Source: Catellatospora sp. IY07-71 (GTDB lineage: Bacteria > Actinomycetota > Actinomycetes > Mycobacteriales > Micromonosporaceae). From it: 64,000 nucleotides of DNA. The notes under the pieces are model-generated. The model was not told the origin of the DNA. It did no database searches and saw only the letters and a list, made by a program, of their open reading frames with translations. A program made the translations under genes and the position numbers. Shown here piece by piece: positions 41,128-49,921 of the stretch (its first letter is position 1; every line of letters starts with the position of its first letter). Location: the NCBI RefSeq assembly GCF_018326265.1, contig NZ_AP023360.1, forward strand, positions 7,437,001 to 7,501,000. Reading direction: 5' to 3'.

Positions 41128-41703
41128 ATGCGCCGCCCCCTGCCGAACATCAGCGACGACCGCTGGCCGGCCGACCCCGACCGGGTCGCGGTCGTGCTGC
41201 CGGGCCGCGGCTACACGCCCGCCCGGCCGCTGCTGCATCTCGCCCGCAACGTGCTGTTCGGCCACGGCTGGACGGTGCAGGAGCTCTGGTGGGAGCCGCC
41301 CGCCACCACCGACGAGGACGAGCGCGCGGCCTGGGTCGCCGCGCAGGCGACCGCGGCCGTCGAGGCCGAGACGGCGAGCCGGATCCTGCTGGTCGGCAAG
41401 TCCCTGGGCACGTACGCCGCGCCGCTGGCCGCGGCCCGCGACCTGCCCGCGATCTGGTTCACCCCGCTGCTGTTCCGTGCCGACGTCGTCGACGCGCTGG
41501 GCACGGCGAACGCGCCGACCCTGCTCGTCGGCGGCGGCGCCGACTGGAGCTGGGACCCGCGCCTGGCCGACGACCTGGGCCTGGCCTGTCTCGAACTGCC
41601 CGGCGCCGACCACGCGCTGGAGCACCCCGACGACCCGGTGCGCAGCGCCGAGAACCTGGTGCGCGTCGCCCGGCGGCTGGACGCGTTCGCGGCCGCCCTG
41701 TGA
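41128..41703 (+). CDS. Alpha/beta-hydrolase fold protein
   Basis: A 191-residue compact hydrolase-like protein. The nucleophile elbow reads VGKSLGTYAAP, where Ser is expected, with an Asp in LLVGGGADW and a His in LPGADHALEHPDD near the end. The N-terminus VAVVLPGRGYTPARPLL matches the oxyanion region of small hydrolases. It overlaps the WYL regulator by four bases, so the two are co-expressed. The substrate is unknown. Confidence 0.8.
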   Translation: MRRPLPNISDDRWPADPDRVAVVLPGRGYTPARPLLHLARNVLFGHGWTVQELWWEPPATTDEDERAAWVAAQATAAVEAETASRILLVGKSLGTYAAPLAAARDLPAIWFTPLLFRADVVDALGTANAPTLLVGGGADWSWDPRLADDLGLACLELPGADHALEHPDDPVRSAENLVRVARRLDAFAAAL

Positions 41704-42683
41704 AGGCGTCGCGGCTGGTGTCGCTGCTGCTCACCCTGCAGCAGCGCCGTTCGGCACGGGCCGGGGAGCTGGCGGCGCTGTTCGAGGTGTCGGTACGCAC
41801 CGTCTACCGCGACATCGCCGCGCTCCAGGCGGCCGGCGTGCCGCTGTGGACCGAGCCGGGCCGCAACGGCGGCATCCGGCTGCTGGACGGCTGGCGCACC
41901 CGGCTGGACGGCCTCACCGGCGCCGAGGCGGCCGCACTGTTCGCCGGGGCCGCCCCGGAGGCGCTGGCCGAGCTGGGGCTCGGCTCGGTGCTGCTCGCGG
42001 CCCAGGCGAAGGTGCTGGCCACGCTGCCGGAAGGGCTGCGCGACCGGGCCCGCACCATCGCCGAGCGCTTCCACCTGGACGCGCCCGGCTGGTTCCACCG
42101 CGGCGAGGAGCTGCCGCACCTGATGACCGTCGCCGAGGCGGTATGGGAGCAGCGGCGCGTCACCGTGCGCTACCGCCGCACGGACGCGACCGTGCGCCGG
42201 ACGCTGGAGCCGTACGGACTGGTCCTCAAGGCGGGCGTCTGGTACCTGGTGGCCCGGGTGCCGGACGCGGACGCGGTGCGCACCTACCGGCTGGCCCGGA
42301 TCACCGCGGTCGAGACCGCCGGGGACGTGTTCGACCGGCCGGCCGCGTTCCAGCTCGCGCAGTGGTGGTCGGCCTCGGCGGCCTCGTTCGACCGCACGCT
42401 CATGCGCGATCGGGTCCGGGTGCGGCTCAGCCCTCGCGGCCTGACCCGGCTGCCACACCACCTGGACCCGGCCGCGCGGGGCGAGGCGGTCCTGCACACC
42501 GGCCCGCCCGACGCGGAGGGCTGGTGCGAGGTCGAGCTGGCGGTCGAGTCGCCGCAGGTCGCGCTGGGTCAGCTGCTGCCGCTGGGCGGCGAGCTGGAGG
42601 TGCTCGCCCCGGCGCCGCTGCGGGCGGCGTTCGCCGAGGTGGGCGCCGCGATCGCGGCCCGCAACGCGATCCCGGCCGGCTGA
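41700..42683 (+). CDS. WYL-domain transcriptional regulator
   Basis: A 327-residue regulator. The N-terminal winged helix (about 1-60) reads SRLVSLLLTLQQRRSARAGELAALFEVSVRTVYRDIAALQAAGVPL. The WYL domain (about 140-215) contains the family residues in RRTLEPYGLVLKAGVWYLVARV, and a C-terminal WCX-like extension follows. WYL regulators sense nucleic acid or small ligands and often control stress or defence genes. GTG start overlaps the upstream hydrolase stop. Confidence 0.9.
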   Translation: MKASRLVSLLLTLQQRRSARAGELAALFEVSVRTVYRDIAALQAAGVPLWTEPGRNGGIRLLDGWRTRLDGLTGAEAAALFAGAAPEALAELGLGSVLLAAQAKVLATLPEGLRDRARTIAERFHLDAPGWFHRGEELPHLMTVAEAVWEQRRVTVRYRRTDATVRRTLEPYGLVLKAGVWYLVARVPDADAVRTYRLARITAVETAGDVFDRPAAFQLAQWWSASAASFDRTLMRDRVRVRLSPRGLTRLPHHLDPAARGEAVLHTGPPDAEGWCEVELAVESPQVALGQLLPLGGELEVLAPAPLRAAFAEVGAAIAARNAIPAG

Positions 42684-42714
42684 CCGCCCGGCGTGCGCGC
42701 GAGTTCGATCTCGA

Positions 42715-43167
42715 TCAGCCGCGCCGCGTCCGCCGGGTGACGAGCAGGGCGACCAGCACATACAGCACCAGCAGGACGCCGATGGTCGAGAACGGCTCGG
42801 CCAGCGGCCAGCGCCGCCTGCCGTCGGCCGGCTGGTCCAGGCCGACACAGACCATCACCACGACCCAGACGGCGGGTGCGGCGAAGGCGTCCGGGACAGG
42901 CATTCGCAGCAGGCGGGCCAGCAGCGGCCCAGCTACGAGCACGATCACCGGGACGGCGAGCGCAGCCAGCATCAGCGGGCCGAAGCCCTGCACACAGGTG
43001 GCACCCGCGCCGCACGGCTGCGCTCGCGGCCCCGTCAGGAGCAGGTAGCCGACAAGGGCTGCGAGCCCGGCGCTCAGCACGCCGACGGCCAGCCCTCGGG
43101 CCGCCGTACCGATGGCCTCGCGGACTGTCCGACGCGGTCGCCCGACCTGGAGACTCATTCCGGGCAT
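42715..43167 (-). CDS. Membrane protein of unknown function
   Basis: A 150-residue protein with four hydrophobic stretches (about 22-47, 64-86, 96-110, 124-142). A Cys pair (PCGAGATC) lies in the first external loop and could form a disulfide. No family is recognised. MSLQV at 43158 is an alternative start. Confidence 0.6.
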   Translation of the reverse strand: MPGMSLQVGRPRRTVREAIGTAARGLAVGVLSAGLAALVGYLLLTGPRAQPCGAGATCVQGFGPLMLAALAVPVIVLVAGPLLARLLRMPVPDAFAAPAVWVVVMVCVGLDQPADGRRRWPLAEPFSTIGVLLVLYVLVALLVTRRTRRG

Positions 43168-43200
43168 GGTAGGGGATCCGCGTCGGAAACATGCGCCCCC

Positions 43201-44115
43201 TCAGCGGTAGCCGGTGGGGTCGACAGGGCCGTCCTCGGCGGTGCCGTGCTCGGCGAAGTAGCGCCAGATGTCCGGCACCGAGCCGTCGACGTCGGTCAGC
43301 CCGTACTCCTGCGCGAGACCCGCGCTGGACAGCGAGCGGCCGGTCCACCGGCTGCGATCCGGGTCGCCCGCGAGCGCCGCCACACCCCGGCCCAGATAGG
43401 TGGGGGTCTCGGACAGGATGAAGTGCGGGGCCTTGGCCGCGCCGTCGCGCCAGTTCTGCTCGGTGATGCCGAAGTGGTCGAGCATCAGCTCCGAGCGCAG
43501 GAAACCGGGCGTGACCACCACGGCCGTGCCGCCGTGCGGCTTCAGCTCGGCGGACTGGGCCAGCGCGATCCGGGATACCGACGTCTTGGTCAGGTCGTAG
43601 AAGAAGGAATCGCGGTAGTTCCGGTTGAACTCGTCGGTGCCGTCGGTGACCTCGACGACCAGACCGCCCGGGTGGCGGACCAGCAGCGGCAGCGCGGCAT
43701 GGCTGGTGATGACGTGGGTATGCAGGCCGAGCGCCAGCAGCCGCATCCCGCCCTCCAGCGAGTGCTCCCACAGCGGCTTGCCCCACTCGACGAAGCCCTC
43801 GCCGCCCCACACGTCGTTGACGAGCACGTCGAGCCGGCCCTGCTCCTCGTCGATCCGGGCGACCAGCGCGGCCACCTCGGCCGGTTCGAGATGGTCGACG
43901 CGGACCGCGATACCCGTACCGCCCGCCTCGGTGACCAGTTCGGCGGTGTCCTCGATGGTCTCCGGCCGGTTCACCTCGGACCGCTGCGCGCGAGTGGAAC
44001 GGCCCGTGACGTAGACGGTGGCCCCGGCCCGGCCCAGCTCGACCGCGATGGCCCGCCCGCAACCGCGGGTCGCGCCCGCCACCAGCGCGATCTTCCCCTG
44101 GAGTGTCTGCTTCAT
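43201..44115 (-). CDS. Atypical short-chain dehydrogenase/reductase
   Basis: A 304-residue SDR. The cofactor motif is AGATRGCGRAIAVELG (residues 11-26), followed by VTGRSTRAQRS. The usual NNAG is replaced by NDVWGGE. The catalytic Tyr-Lys pair appears in FYDLTKTSVSRIA. The C-terminal third (LAQEYGLTDVDGSVPDIWRYF) is characteristic of a subgroup of actinobacterial SDRs of unknown substrate. Start by ATG at 44115. Confidence 0.88.
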   Translation of the reverse strand: MKQTLQGKIALVAGATRGCGRAIAVELGRAGATVYVTGRSTRAQRSEVNRPETIEDTAELVTEAGGTGIAVRVDHLEPAEVAALVARIDEEQGRLDVLVNDVWGGEGFVEWGKPLWEHSLEGGMRLLALGLHTHVITSHAALPLLVRHPGGLVVEVTDGTDEFNRNYRDSFFYDLTKTSVSRIALAQSAELKPHGGTAVVVTPGFLRSELMLDHFGITEQNWRDGAAKAPHFILSETPTYLGRGVAALAGDPDRSRWTGRSLSSAGLAQEYGLTDVDGSVPDIWRYFAEHGTAEDGPVDPTGYR

Positions 44116-44177
44116 GGCCCCATCCTCACCACAAACCCTGACACCACCCGTCAGGTTTTCTCCCACCTCACGGCAAA

Positions 44178-44238
44178 GATCGCCGGTTCGTGTCCAAACT
44201 TCGGCCCAGACCCCAGGTACCGACACGAACTCGCGATC
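44178..44238. repeat. 61-bp GATC palindrome, copy c
   Basis: GATC at both ends, 61 bp apart, with imperfect arms (TTCGTGTC against GACACGAA) and a central loop of the same length as in the other copies. It lies between the divergent SDR and kinase genes. It is the most diverged copy. Confidence 0.7.
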
Positions 44239-44308
44239 AACGCTCGGGAACCGCGTGAGCCGGCTGGCGCGGGCGGCGCGGGGGCGCGGCGGGCGTGATA
44301 CTCGGCCG

Positions 44309-44827
44309 GTGCTGATCGTCTTCTCTGGACTGCCGGGGTCGGGCAAGACCACGCTGAGCCGCCCCGTAGCCACCGCGCTGCGGGCCGTCTGGCTGCGCAT
44401 CGACGCGATCGAGTCCGCGATGTGGCGCTCCGGGGTGGACGCCGAGCAGCCCACCGGCCTCGCGTCGTACGCGGTCGCGCACACCGTCGCCGACGCCCAC
44501 CTGTCGATCGGCGCGACCGTCGTGATCGACGCCGTGAACGCGGTGGAGCCGCCCCGTGCCGCCTGGCGGGAGCTGGCCGCACGCCACGCCGTGCCGCAGC
44601 ACGTGGTGCACGTGGTCTGCGCCGACGCGGCCGAGCACCGGCGCCGGGTCGAGCAGCGGGTGCCCGAGCCCGACCAGCTCGTTCAGCCGAGCTGGGAGGA
44701 GGTGCGCACGCGGGAGTTCGAGCCCTGGGCCGAGCCGCATCTGCTGGTCGACACCAGCACGGGCGACACGCCCGAGCGCGTGGCGCGCGTATTGGGGGCC
44801 ATACGTGCGCGCGGCGCGGTCGCGTGA
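44309..44827 (+). CDS. P-loop small-molecule kinase-like protein
   Basis: A 172-residue P-loop protein of the AAA/zeta-toxin-like kinase type. Walker A is FSGLPGSGKTT (residues 5-15), an acidic residue follows in LRIDAIESAM, and VVIDAVNAVEPPRAAWRELA looks like the Walker B region. An Arg-rich lid (AEHRRRVEQRV) follows. It probably phosphorylates a small molecule. The GTG at 44309 places the P-loop near the N-terminus as expected; the ribosome binding site is weak. Confidence 0.78.
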   Translation: MLIVFSGLPGSGKTTLSRPVATALRAVWLRIDAIESAMWRSGVDAEQPTGLASYAVAHTVADAHLSIGATVVIDAVNAVEPPRAAWRELAARHAVPQHVVHVVCADAAEHRRRVEQRVPEPDQLVQPSWEEVRTREFEPWAEPHLLVDTSTGDTPERVARVLGAIRARGAVA

Positions 44828-44842
44828 GCTAGCGTCGGGCCC

Positions 44843-45274
44843 ATGCCTATTCGCACCGCTACGGCCCGCTGGCAGGGCACGCTCACCGAAGGTTCCGGCA
44901 CCATCGCGACCGGCAAGGGCGGCCTCCAGGGCAACTACTCGTTCAAGTCCCGCTTCGAAGAGGGTGAGGGCACCAACCCGGAGGAGCTCATCGCGGCCGC
45001 GCACTCGGGCTGCTTCTCGATGGCCTTCTCCAAGCAGCTGACGGACGCGGGCTTCCCGCCCACCGCCGTGGTCACCAACGCCAACGTGCACCTGGACAAG
45101 ACCGACGCCGGCATGACGGTGACCCGTATCGACCTCGTCACCACCGGCACCGTGCCGGGCATCGACGAGGCGGAGTTCCAGAAGCTGGCGGAGGCGGCCA
45201 AGGCCGGCTGCCCGATCTCCCGCCTGCTCTCTCCCGGCGCCGACATCACGCTCGACGCGACCCTGGCAGCGTAG
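44843..45274 (+). CDS. OsmC family peroxiredoxin
   Basis: A 143-residue OsmC protein, which reduces organic hydroperoxides. The catalytic cysteines are Cys57 in AAHSGCFSM and the second Cys in KAGCPISRLL (about 126), with Arg and Glu residues (SRFEEGEGTNPEELIAAA) completing the active site. Length and motifs are standard for OsmC. Confidence 0.95.
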   Translation: MPIRTATARWQGTLTEGSGTIATGKGGLQGNYSFKSRFEEGEGTNPEELIAAAHSGCFSMAFSKQLTDAGFPPTAVVTNANVHLDKTDAGMTVTRIDLVTTGTVPGIDEAEFQKLAEAAKAGCPISRLLSPGADITLDATLAA

Positions 45275-45312
45275 CCAGACCCGCACCACCGGCCGGCCTC
45301 AGGTCCGCCGTC

Positions 45313-45379
45313 GAAGATCGCCGTTTCGTGTCACAAGCTGTGGCTGAGCCCCAGGTCTGGACACGAAACGGCGATCTTC
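45313..45379. repeat. 61-bp GATC palindrome, copy d
   Basis: The arms beginning GAAGATCGCCGTTTCGTGTC and their complement lie between the convergent OsmC and methyltransferase genes. GATC-to-GATC distance (45316-45376) is 61 bp. As a stem between two stops it could also terminate transcription. Confidence 0.85.
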
Positions 45380-45390
45380 CCAAGCGACGG

Positions 45391-46197
45391 CTAGGCTGCG
45401 CGGCGGGCCACGGTGAGCAGGTGGGAGCTGGCGCCCCAGAGGTGCGGCTCGGCCTCGACCGTGCGCAGCAGCGCCAACGCCTGCGTGCGGCGTGCTTCGT
45501 CGGCCAGGATCTCGGCCAGGTCGGGCAGCATCCACAACGGCCCCTCCACCGCCACCCGGCGCTCCAGCGTCAGGCCCGCCTCCGCGACCTCGCCCGGCAG
45601 CTCGTCGGGGTGATGGAAGTAGGCGGTGGTGAACCAGCGCTGATCCTCGTCGATATTGCGGTGCACACCCGTGCTGAGCGTGGTCTCCAGCATCCCCGCG
45701 AACGTGGGATGGCGCACGTAGCCCCGGGCGTAGCCGTCGAGCAGCGACGCGTACCGGCTGATCGTCGCGGCGATCACCAGGCCGCCCGGCCGGACGACCC
45801 GCGCAGCCTCCCGCCAGGCCGCGATCCGGTCGGCCCGCTCCACGAGGTGGTACAGCGGACCGAACAGCAGCACCGCGTCCCGGCTCGCATCCGGCTCGGC
45901 CAGCGCGCGAGCGTCGCCCACGCACGCGGTGACCCCGGGCAGCGCCGCGGCCGCCGCCACGTGCTCGGGCATCGGGTCCACCAGGTGCACCTCATGCCCG
46001 GCCGCGGCCAGCGGACCCGCGTACACGCCGGTCGCCCCGCCGACGTCGAGCACCGACAGCGGCCCGGCGGGCAGAATCCGGGTCAGCAGGTCCCAGGTGC
46101 GCAGGAACTCCCAGCGCCCGGCACCGGCGCCCAGCCGCGACGCCTCGCCACCCCGCTGGTAGTACTGCGCGATCTCAGGTTGCATGGCGCAGATCAT
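45391..46197 (-). CDS. Class I SAM-dependent methyltransferase
   Basis: A 268-residue methyltransferase. Motif I is VLDVGGATGVYAGPLAAAGHEVHLVD, the acidic end of strand 2 is D in LVDPMPE, and motif IV is DAVLLFGPLYHLVE. The substrate is not deducible. MQPEIAQYY at 46185 is an alternative start. It is divergent from the phosphotransferase gene. Confidence 0.88.
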   Translation of the reverse strand: MICAMQPEIAQYYQRGGEASRLGAGAGRWEFLRTWDLLTRILPAGPLSVLDVGGATGVYAGPLAAAGHEVHLVDPMPEHVAAAAALPGVTACVGDARALAEPDASRDAVLLFGPLYHLVERADRIAAWREAARVVRPGGLVIAATISRYASLLDGYARGYVRHPTFAGMLETTLSTGVHRNIDEDQRWFTTAYFHHPDELPGEVAEAGLTLERRVAVEGPLWMLPDLAEILADEARRTQALALLRTVEAEPHLWGASSHLLTVARRAA

Positions 46198-46260
46198 GGT
46201 CACCCCGCCAGGAACCGGCAACCCTGATTCCGGCGGGGCGCGTCCGGTAGCGTCCCCCGG

Positions 46261-47202
46261 GTGATCGATCCTGGGACGGACGCGCTGGTGCCGCCGACAC
46301 TGGAGGTGGTCGCCTCGATCGGCGACCTGGCCGAGGGCCGGGCCTGGCTGGAGTCGCTGCCCGCGCTGATCGCCGAGCTGCGCGACGCGTGGTCGCTGCG
46401 GCTGGGTGAGCCGTGGACAGGGGGCACCTGCTCCTGGGTGGCGCCCGCCGAGCTGCCGGACGGCAGGCACGCCGTACTGAAGATCAGCTGGCCGCACCGG
46501 GAGATGCTGGGCGAGGCCGACGCGATGCGGCTGTGGCACGGTCACGGCGCCGCCGAGCTGTACGCCCACGACCCCACCCGCCACGCGCTGCTGCTGGAGC
46601 GGGCCGAGCCCGGCACCACCCTGGCCGAGTCCGCGCTGCCCGCCGAGGAGCGCCTCACCATCGCGGCGGGCCTGCTCACCCGGCTCTGGGCGGCGCCGGT
46701 GCCGGACCCCGCGCTGTTCGAGCGGGTCGGCGACGTGACCGCCGACTGGGCGGACCTGGTCGAGGAGCGGATGGCCCGGCTGCGCCCCGGGTTCGACCCC
46801 GGGCTCGTCGCGCACGGCGCGCGGCTGCTGCGCGAGCTGCCGCGTACGGCCTCCCGCCAGGTCCTGGTGCACGGCGACGTCAACCCGGGCAACATCCTGG
46901 CCGCGCGGCGCGAGCCGTGGCTGGTCATCGACGCGAAGCCGATGTACGGCGACCCGGGCTACGACCCGTGGCCGCTGCTGGAGCAGGTGGACGACCCGTT
47001 CGCGTACACCGACGCCGTGTCGGTGCTGCGGCGGCGTGTGACCCTGGTGGGCGAGGCACTCGGGGAGGAGCCGTCCCGCCTGGCCGCATGGGCCGCGGCC
47101 CGCCGTATCGAGGCGGCCCTGTGGTGGGTCTCCCGCGGCAACCCGCCTGACCAGGACGCCATCGCCCAGGCCACCGCCTTCGCCACCGTCGCCGGCCTGT
47201 GA
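46261..47202 (+). CDS. Aminoglycoside/hydroxyurea phosphotransferase family kinase
   Basis: A 313-residue kinase of the APH(6)/hydroxyurea type. The ATP-binding Lys is in HAVLKISWPHREM, the catalytic loop is VLVHGDVNPGNIL, and the metal-binding Asp is in VIDAKPMYGDPGYD. Members of this group give streptomycin or hydroxyurea tolerance in some actinomycetes, but many are housekeeping kinases of unknown substrate. GTG start at 46261. Confidence 0.85.
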   Translation: MIDPGTDALVPPTLEVVASIGDLAEGRAWLESLPALIAELRDAWSLRLGEPWTGGTCSWVAPAELPDGRHAVLKISWPHREMLGEADAMRLWHGHGAAELYAHDPTRHALLLERAEPGTTLAESALPAEERLTIAAGLLTRLWAAPVPDPALFERVGDVTADWADLVEERMARLRPGFDPGLVAHGARLLRELPRTASRQVLVHGDVNPGNILAARREPWLVIDAKPMYGDPGYDPWPLLEQVDDPFAYTDAVSVLRRRVTLVGEALGEEPSRLAAWAAARRIEAALWWVSRGNPPDQDAIAQATAFATVAGL

Positions 47203-47209
47203 CGCCTGA

Positions 47210-47614
47210 TCAGGAGGTCTCTGAGATCCGCTGTTGCTTCAGCTGTGGCACCAGGCGGGCCGCGGTCTGATAGTCGGCGTCTTCGTGCAGCACGGTCAGC
47301 TTCAGCCGGATCGCGGTCGCGGCGACGAGATACTCGGCGACGGACAGCCCCTGATGAGCGCTGTGCTTGGCCAGCTCCCGGCGGATCGAGGTGACGATGT
47401 CCCAGACGTCATCGGGGACGGGAACCCACGGGTAGGCCGCACGTAGGCCATCCTCAACGCGCCCGTATGCCTTGGCGTCCGCGATGGTCAGGGTCTCCGT
47501 CAGCACGGGGTCGCAGATGGCGACGAGACCTCTGGCGACCTGCCCATTCCAGTGCTCGTCGGCCTGCTTACGCAGGATGCGCACGAGTGCACTGGTATCG
47601 ATCAGGTACTTCAC
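47210..47614 (-). CDS. vapC: VapC-type PIN-domain toxin
   Basis: A 134-residue PIN-domain RNase. Acidic residues of the active site are Asp6 in YLIDTSALV, Glu in VLTETLTIAD and the Asp pair in HEDADYQTAA; SVAEYLVAATAIR has Glu at the usual third carboxylate. VapC toxins cleave specific RNAs. The GTG start overlaps the vapB stop by four bases. Confidence 0.9.
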   Translation of the reverse strand: MKYLIDTSALVRILRKQADEHWNGQVARGLVAICDPVLTETLTIADAKAYGRVEDGLRAAYPWVPVPDDVWDIVTSIRRELAKHSAHQGLSVAEYLVAATAIRLKLTVLHEDADYQTAARLVPQLKQQRISETS

Positions 47615-47823
47615 CGGTCGAGTTCTTCCAGCCGGTCGAAGTCGAAGCCGCCTTCCGCGGCGACCGCCTGCAGATCAGCCAGTGCGCGCTCGCGCCGAGC
47701 ACGGCTCTCCTCGACCGCGAAACGCAGTGCCGTGTTCACGGTGTCCTTCTTCGTGGATGTGCCGAGCGCGACCGTCGCCTCTTCCAGGAGATCGTCGTCG
47801 ACATCCAGCAATGTCTTCGCCAT
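47611..47823 (-). CDS. vapB: VapB-type ribbon-helix-helix antitoxin
   Basis: A 70-residue antitoxin: KTLLDVDDDLLEEATVALGTSTKKDTVNTALRFAVE is a ribbon-helix-helix fold, and the acidic end (GGFDFDRLEELDR) would wrap and inhibit the toxin. GGCGGAGG precedes the ATG. It is the first gene of the pair and probably autoregulates it; the upstream sequence has two TATCGAG direct repeats (47858-47873 region). Confidence 0.88.
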   Translation of the reverse strand: MAKTLLDVDDDLLEEATVALGTSTKKDTVNTALRFAVEESRARRERALADLQAVAAEGGFDFDRLEELDR

Positions 47824-47883
47824 GCGCAGCCTCCGCCGACATTAGATATCCAAGCCTATCGAGTATATCGAGCCCAAAGCAAG

Positions 47884-48543
47884 CTATGCGGACTCGAGGA
47901 AGGCGCCAGCGGCGCGGGCGGCTCGCTCCGGGTCGCCAGCGCGGATGGCTTCGACGAGGTCGTCGTGGTCGACGTACTTGTCGGGTGTGAGGGTCTCGCC
48001 GATCTGCTGGCTGAGGCTGGCCCGCATGGCGCCGCCGAAGGAGGCGTAGAGCTCGGCGAGCATGGCGTTGTGCGCGGCGGCGACGATCGCCACGTGCAGG
48101 TCGGCGTCGGCGGCGACGAACGCGGCCGCGTCCCCGGCGCGCCAGGTCCCCTCACGCCGGGCCAGCAGCTGGTCGAGGGTTGCCAGGTCGGCCGGGGTAC
48201 GCCGGACCGCGGCCAGCCGGGCGGCCTCGACCTCGAAGGCGCGGCGGACCTCGACGGCCTCGGCGATCTCGGCGGCGGCCAGGCGCCGGGCGACGACGCC
48301 GGTCAGCTCGTGAGCGGCGGTGACGTAGGTGCCGGAGCCCTGGCGGCACTCCAGCACGCCCGCGTGGACCAGGGCGCGCACCGCCTCGCGGACGGTGTTG
48401 CGGCCTACGCCGAGGGCCGCGACGAGATCGGGTTCGGTGGGGATGCGGCTGCCCACCGGCCATTCGCCGGTGGCGATCTGCGTACGCAGCTGCTCGATCA
48501 CCTGCGGAACGAGGCCCTGCCGCGACGGGGTGCGCAGTGTCAT
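47884..48543 (-). CDS. GntR/FadR-type transcriptional regulator
   Basis: A 219-residue regulator. The GntR winged helix (about 15-75) shows in VIEQLRTQIATGEWPVGSRIPTEPDLVAALGVGRNTVREAVRALVHAGVLECRQGSGTYV. The FCD effector domain (about 90-215) is helical with metal-binding His (DADLHVAIVAAAHN). It lies 50 bases from the divergent MFS transporter, which is its likely target. Confidence 0.9.
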   Translation of the reverse strand: MTLRTPSRQGLVPQVIEQLRTQIATGEWPVGSRIPTEPDLVAALGVGRNTVREAVRALVHAGVLECRQGSGTYVTAAHELTGVVARRLAAAEIAEAVEVRRAFEVEAARLAAVRRTPADLATLDQLLARREGTWRAGDAAAFVAADADLHVAIVAAAHNAMLAELYASFGGAMRASLSQQIGETLTPDKYVDHDDLVEAIRAGDPERAARAAGAFLESA

Positions 48544-48593
48544 TGCTTACATCTCCGGTCCGAAATTCATCCCATGATTCTACGATTGGAGGT

Positions 48594-49916
48594 ATGCCGC
48601 CGCCAGTCGCCGCCGCCGAGGCACCACCGATCGTGTCGAAGATGATCGCACCCCGTGCCGCCGATACAGAAGCTGCGGTGCCCGCCCGCCGCACAACCGT
48701 GCTGATCATGGCGGGGATCCTGCTCGTCGCGCTCAATCTGCGCGCCGCCATCACCAGCCTCGGCGCGCTGCTGGACGAGGTGAGCACCGGGCTGCACCTG
48801 TCCGGCACCGTCGCCGGGCTGGTGACCACGCTGCCCGCGCTCGCGTTCGCCGCGTTCGGCGCGGCCACCCCCTGGCTCACCCGGCGGCTGCCCGCCGCCC
48901 GCATCCTGGTCGGCGCGATGGCGCTGCTCGCCGTCGGGCAGCTGCTGCGCGCGCTGAGCGGCTCGGCGTGGACGTTCCTGCTCACCAGCGCGATCGCGCT
49001 GGCCGGCATCGCCATCGCCAACGTACTGCTGCCGGTGCTGGTCAAGGAGCACTTCCCGCACCGGCCGGGCCTGATGACCGGCGTCTACAGCATGACCCTG
49101 ATCCTCGGCACCACCACCGCCTCGGCGGCCTCCGTGCCGGTCGCGCACGCCTTCGGCGACTGGCGCGCCGGGCTCGGCGTGTGGGGGCTGCTGGCGGCGG
49201 TGGCGGTGCTGCCGTGGCTGGGTTCGGCGCTGCGGCGTACGCCCGCCTCCGCGCGGGCCGCGGCGGCGGCGCCCCGTGTGCGGGCCGGGCGCACCCGGCT
49301 GGGCTGGGCGATGGCGATCTACTTCGGCGCGCAGTCGCTGTCCGGGTACGCCACCATGGGCTGGCTGGCGCAGATGTTCCGGGACGCGGCGTTCACGCCC
49401 ACCGACGCCGGGCTGCTGCTGGCCGGGGTGACCGCGGTCGGCGTGCCGTTCGCGCTGCTCATGCCGACGCTGGCCGGGAAGCTCCGGGACCTGCGCCCGC
49501 TCGTGTTGCTCATGTCCGCCGCGATGATCGCCTCGTACCTCGGCCTGGCGCTGGCCCCGCACGGCGGCGCGCTGGCCTGGGTCGCCCTGCTGGCGCTCGG
49601 CCAGGCGGCGTTCCCCCTCGCCCTGGCCATGATCGGGATGCGCGCCCGGACCGGCGAGGGCGTGGTGGCGCTGTCGGCGTTCGCGCAGAGCACCGGTTAC
49701 CTGATCGCCGCGCTCGGGCCGCTGCTGGTCGGCATCCTCTACGAGGCGACCGGCGGCTGGACGCTGCCGCTCGGCTTTCTGATCGCCGCCGCCGTGGTGC
49801 AGGCGTTCTCCGGCCTTGCCGCCGCCCGCCCGCGCTTCGTCGAGGACGAGCTGGCGGCCCCCGCCATGACGGCGGTCACAAACCCGCCTTCGCGTCCGCG
49901 CGAAGTGGTTGGGTAA
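48594..49916 (+). CDS. MFS transporter, CynX/NimT-like
   Basis: A 440-residue transporter with 12 predicted helices. The sequence NLRAAITSLGALLDEV in helix 1 is typical of the CynX/NimT group, which exports cyanate or 2-nitroimidazole in other bacteria. The start is uncertain: GGAGGT lies immediately before the ATG at 48594, spacing that is too short, so a later ATG (48642) could be used. It is divergent from the GntR regulator. Confidence 0.85.
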   Translation: MPPPVAAAEAPPIVSKMIAPRAADTEAAVPARRTTVLIMAGILLVALNLRAAITSLGALLDEVSTGLHLSGTVAGLVTTLPALAFAAFGAATPWLTRRLPAARILVGAMALLAVGQLLRALSGSAWTFLLTSAIALAGIAIANVLLPVLVKEHFPHRPGLMTGVYSMTLILGTTTASAASVPVAHAFGDWRAGLGVWGLLAAVAVLPWLGSALRRTPASARAAAAAPRVRAGRTRLGWAMAIYFGAQSLSGYATMGWLAQMFRDAAFTPTDAGLLLAGVTAVGVPFALLMPTLAGKLRDLRPLVLLMSAAMIASYLGLALAPHGGALAWVALLALGQAAFPLALAMIGMRARTGEGVVALSAFAQSTGYLIAALGPLLVGILYEATGGWTLPLGFLIAAAVVQAFSGLAAARPRFVEDELAAPAMTAVTNPPSRPREVVG

Positions 49917-49921
49917 GGACC

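Noticed and set aside
47858..47873. TATCGAG direct repeats as a phage attachment site
   Set aside because: No integrase or tRNA is nearby; the repeats fit an operator of the vapBC pair better.
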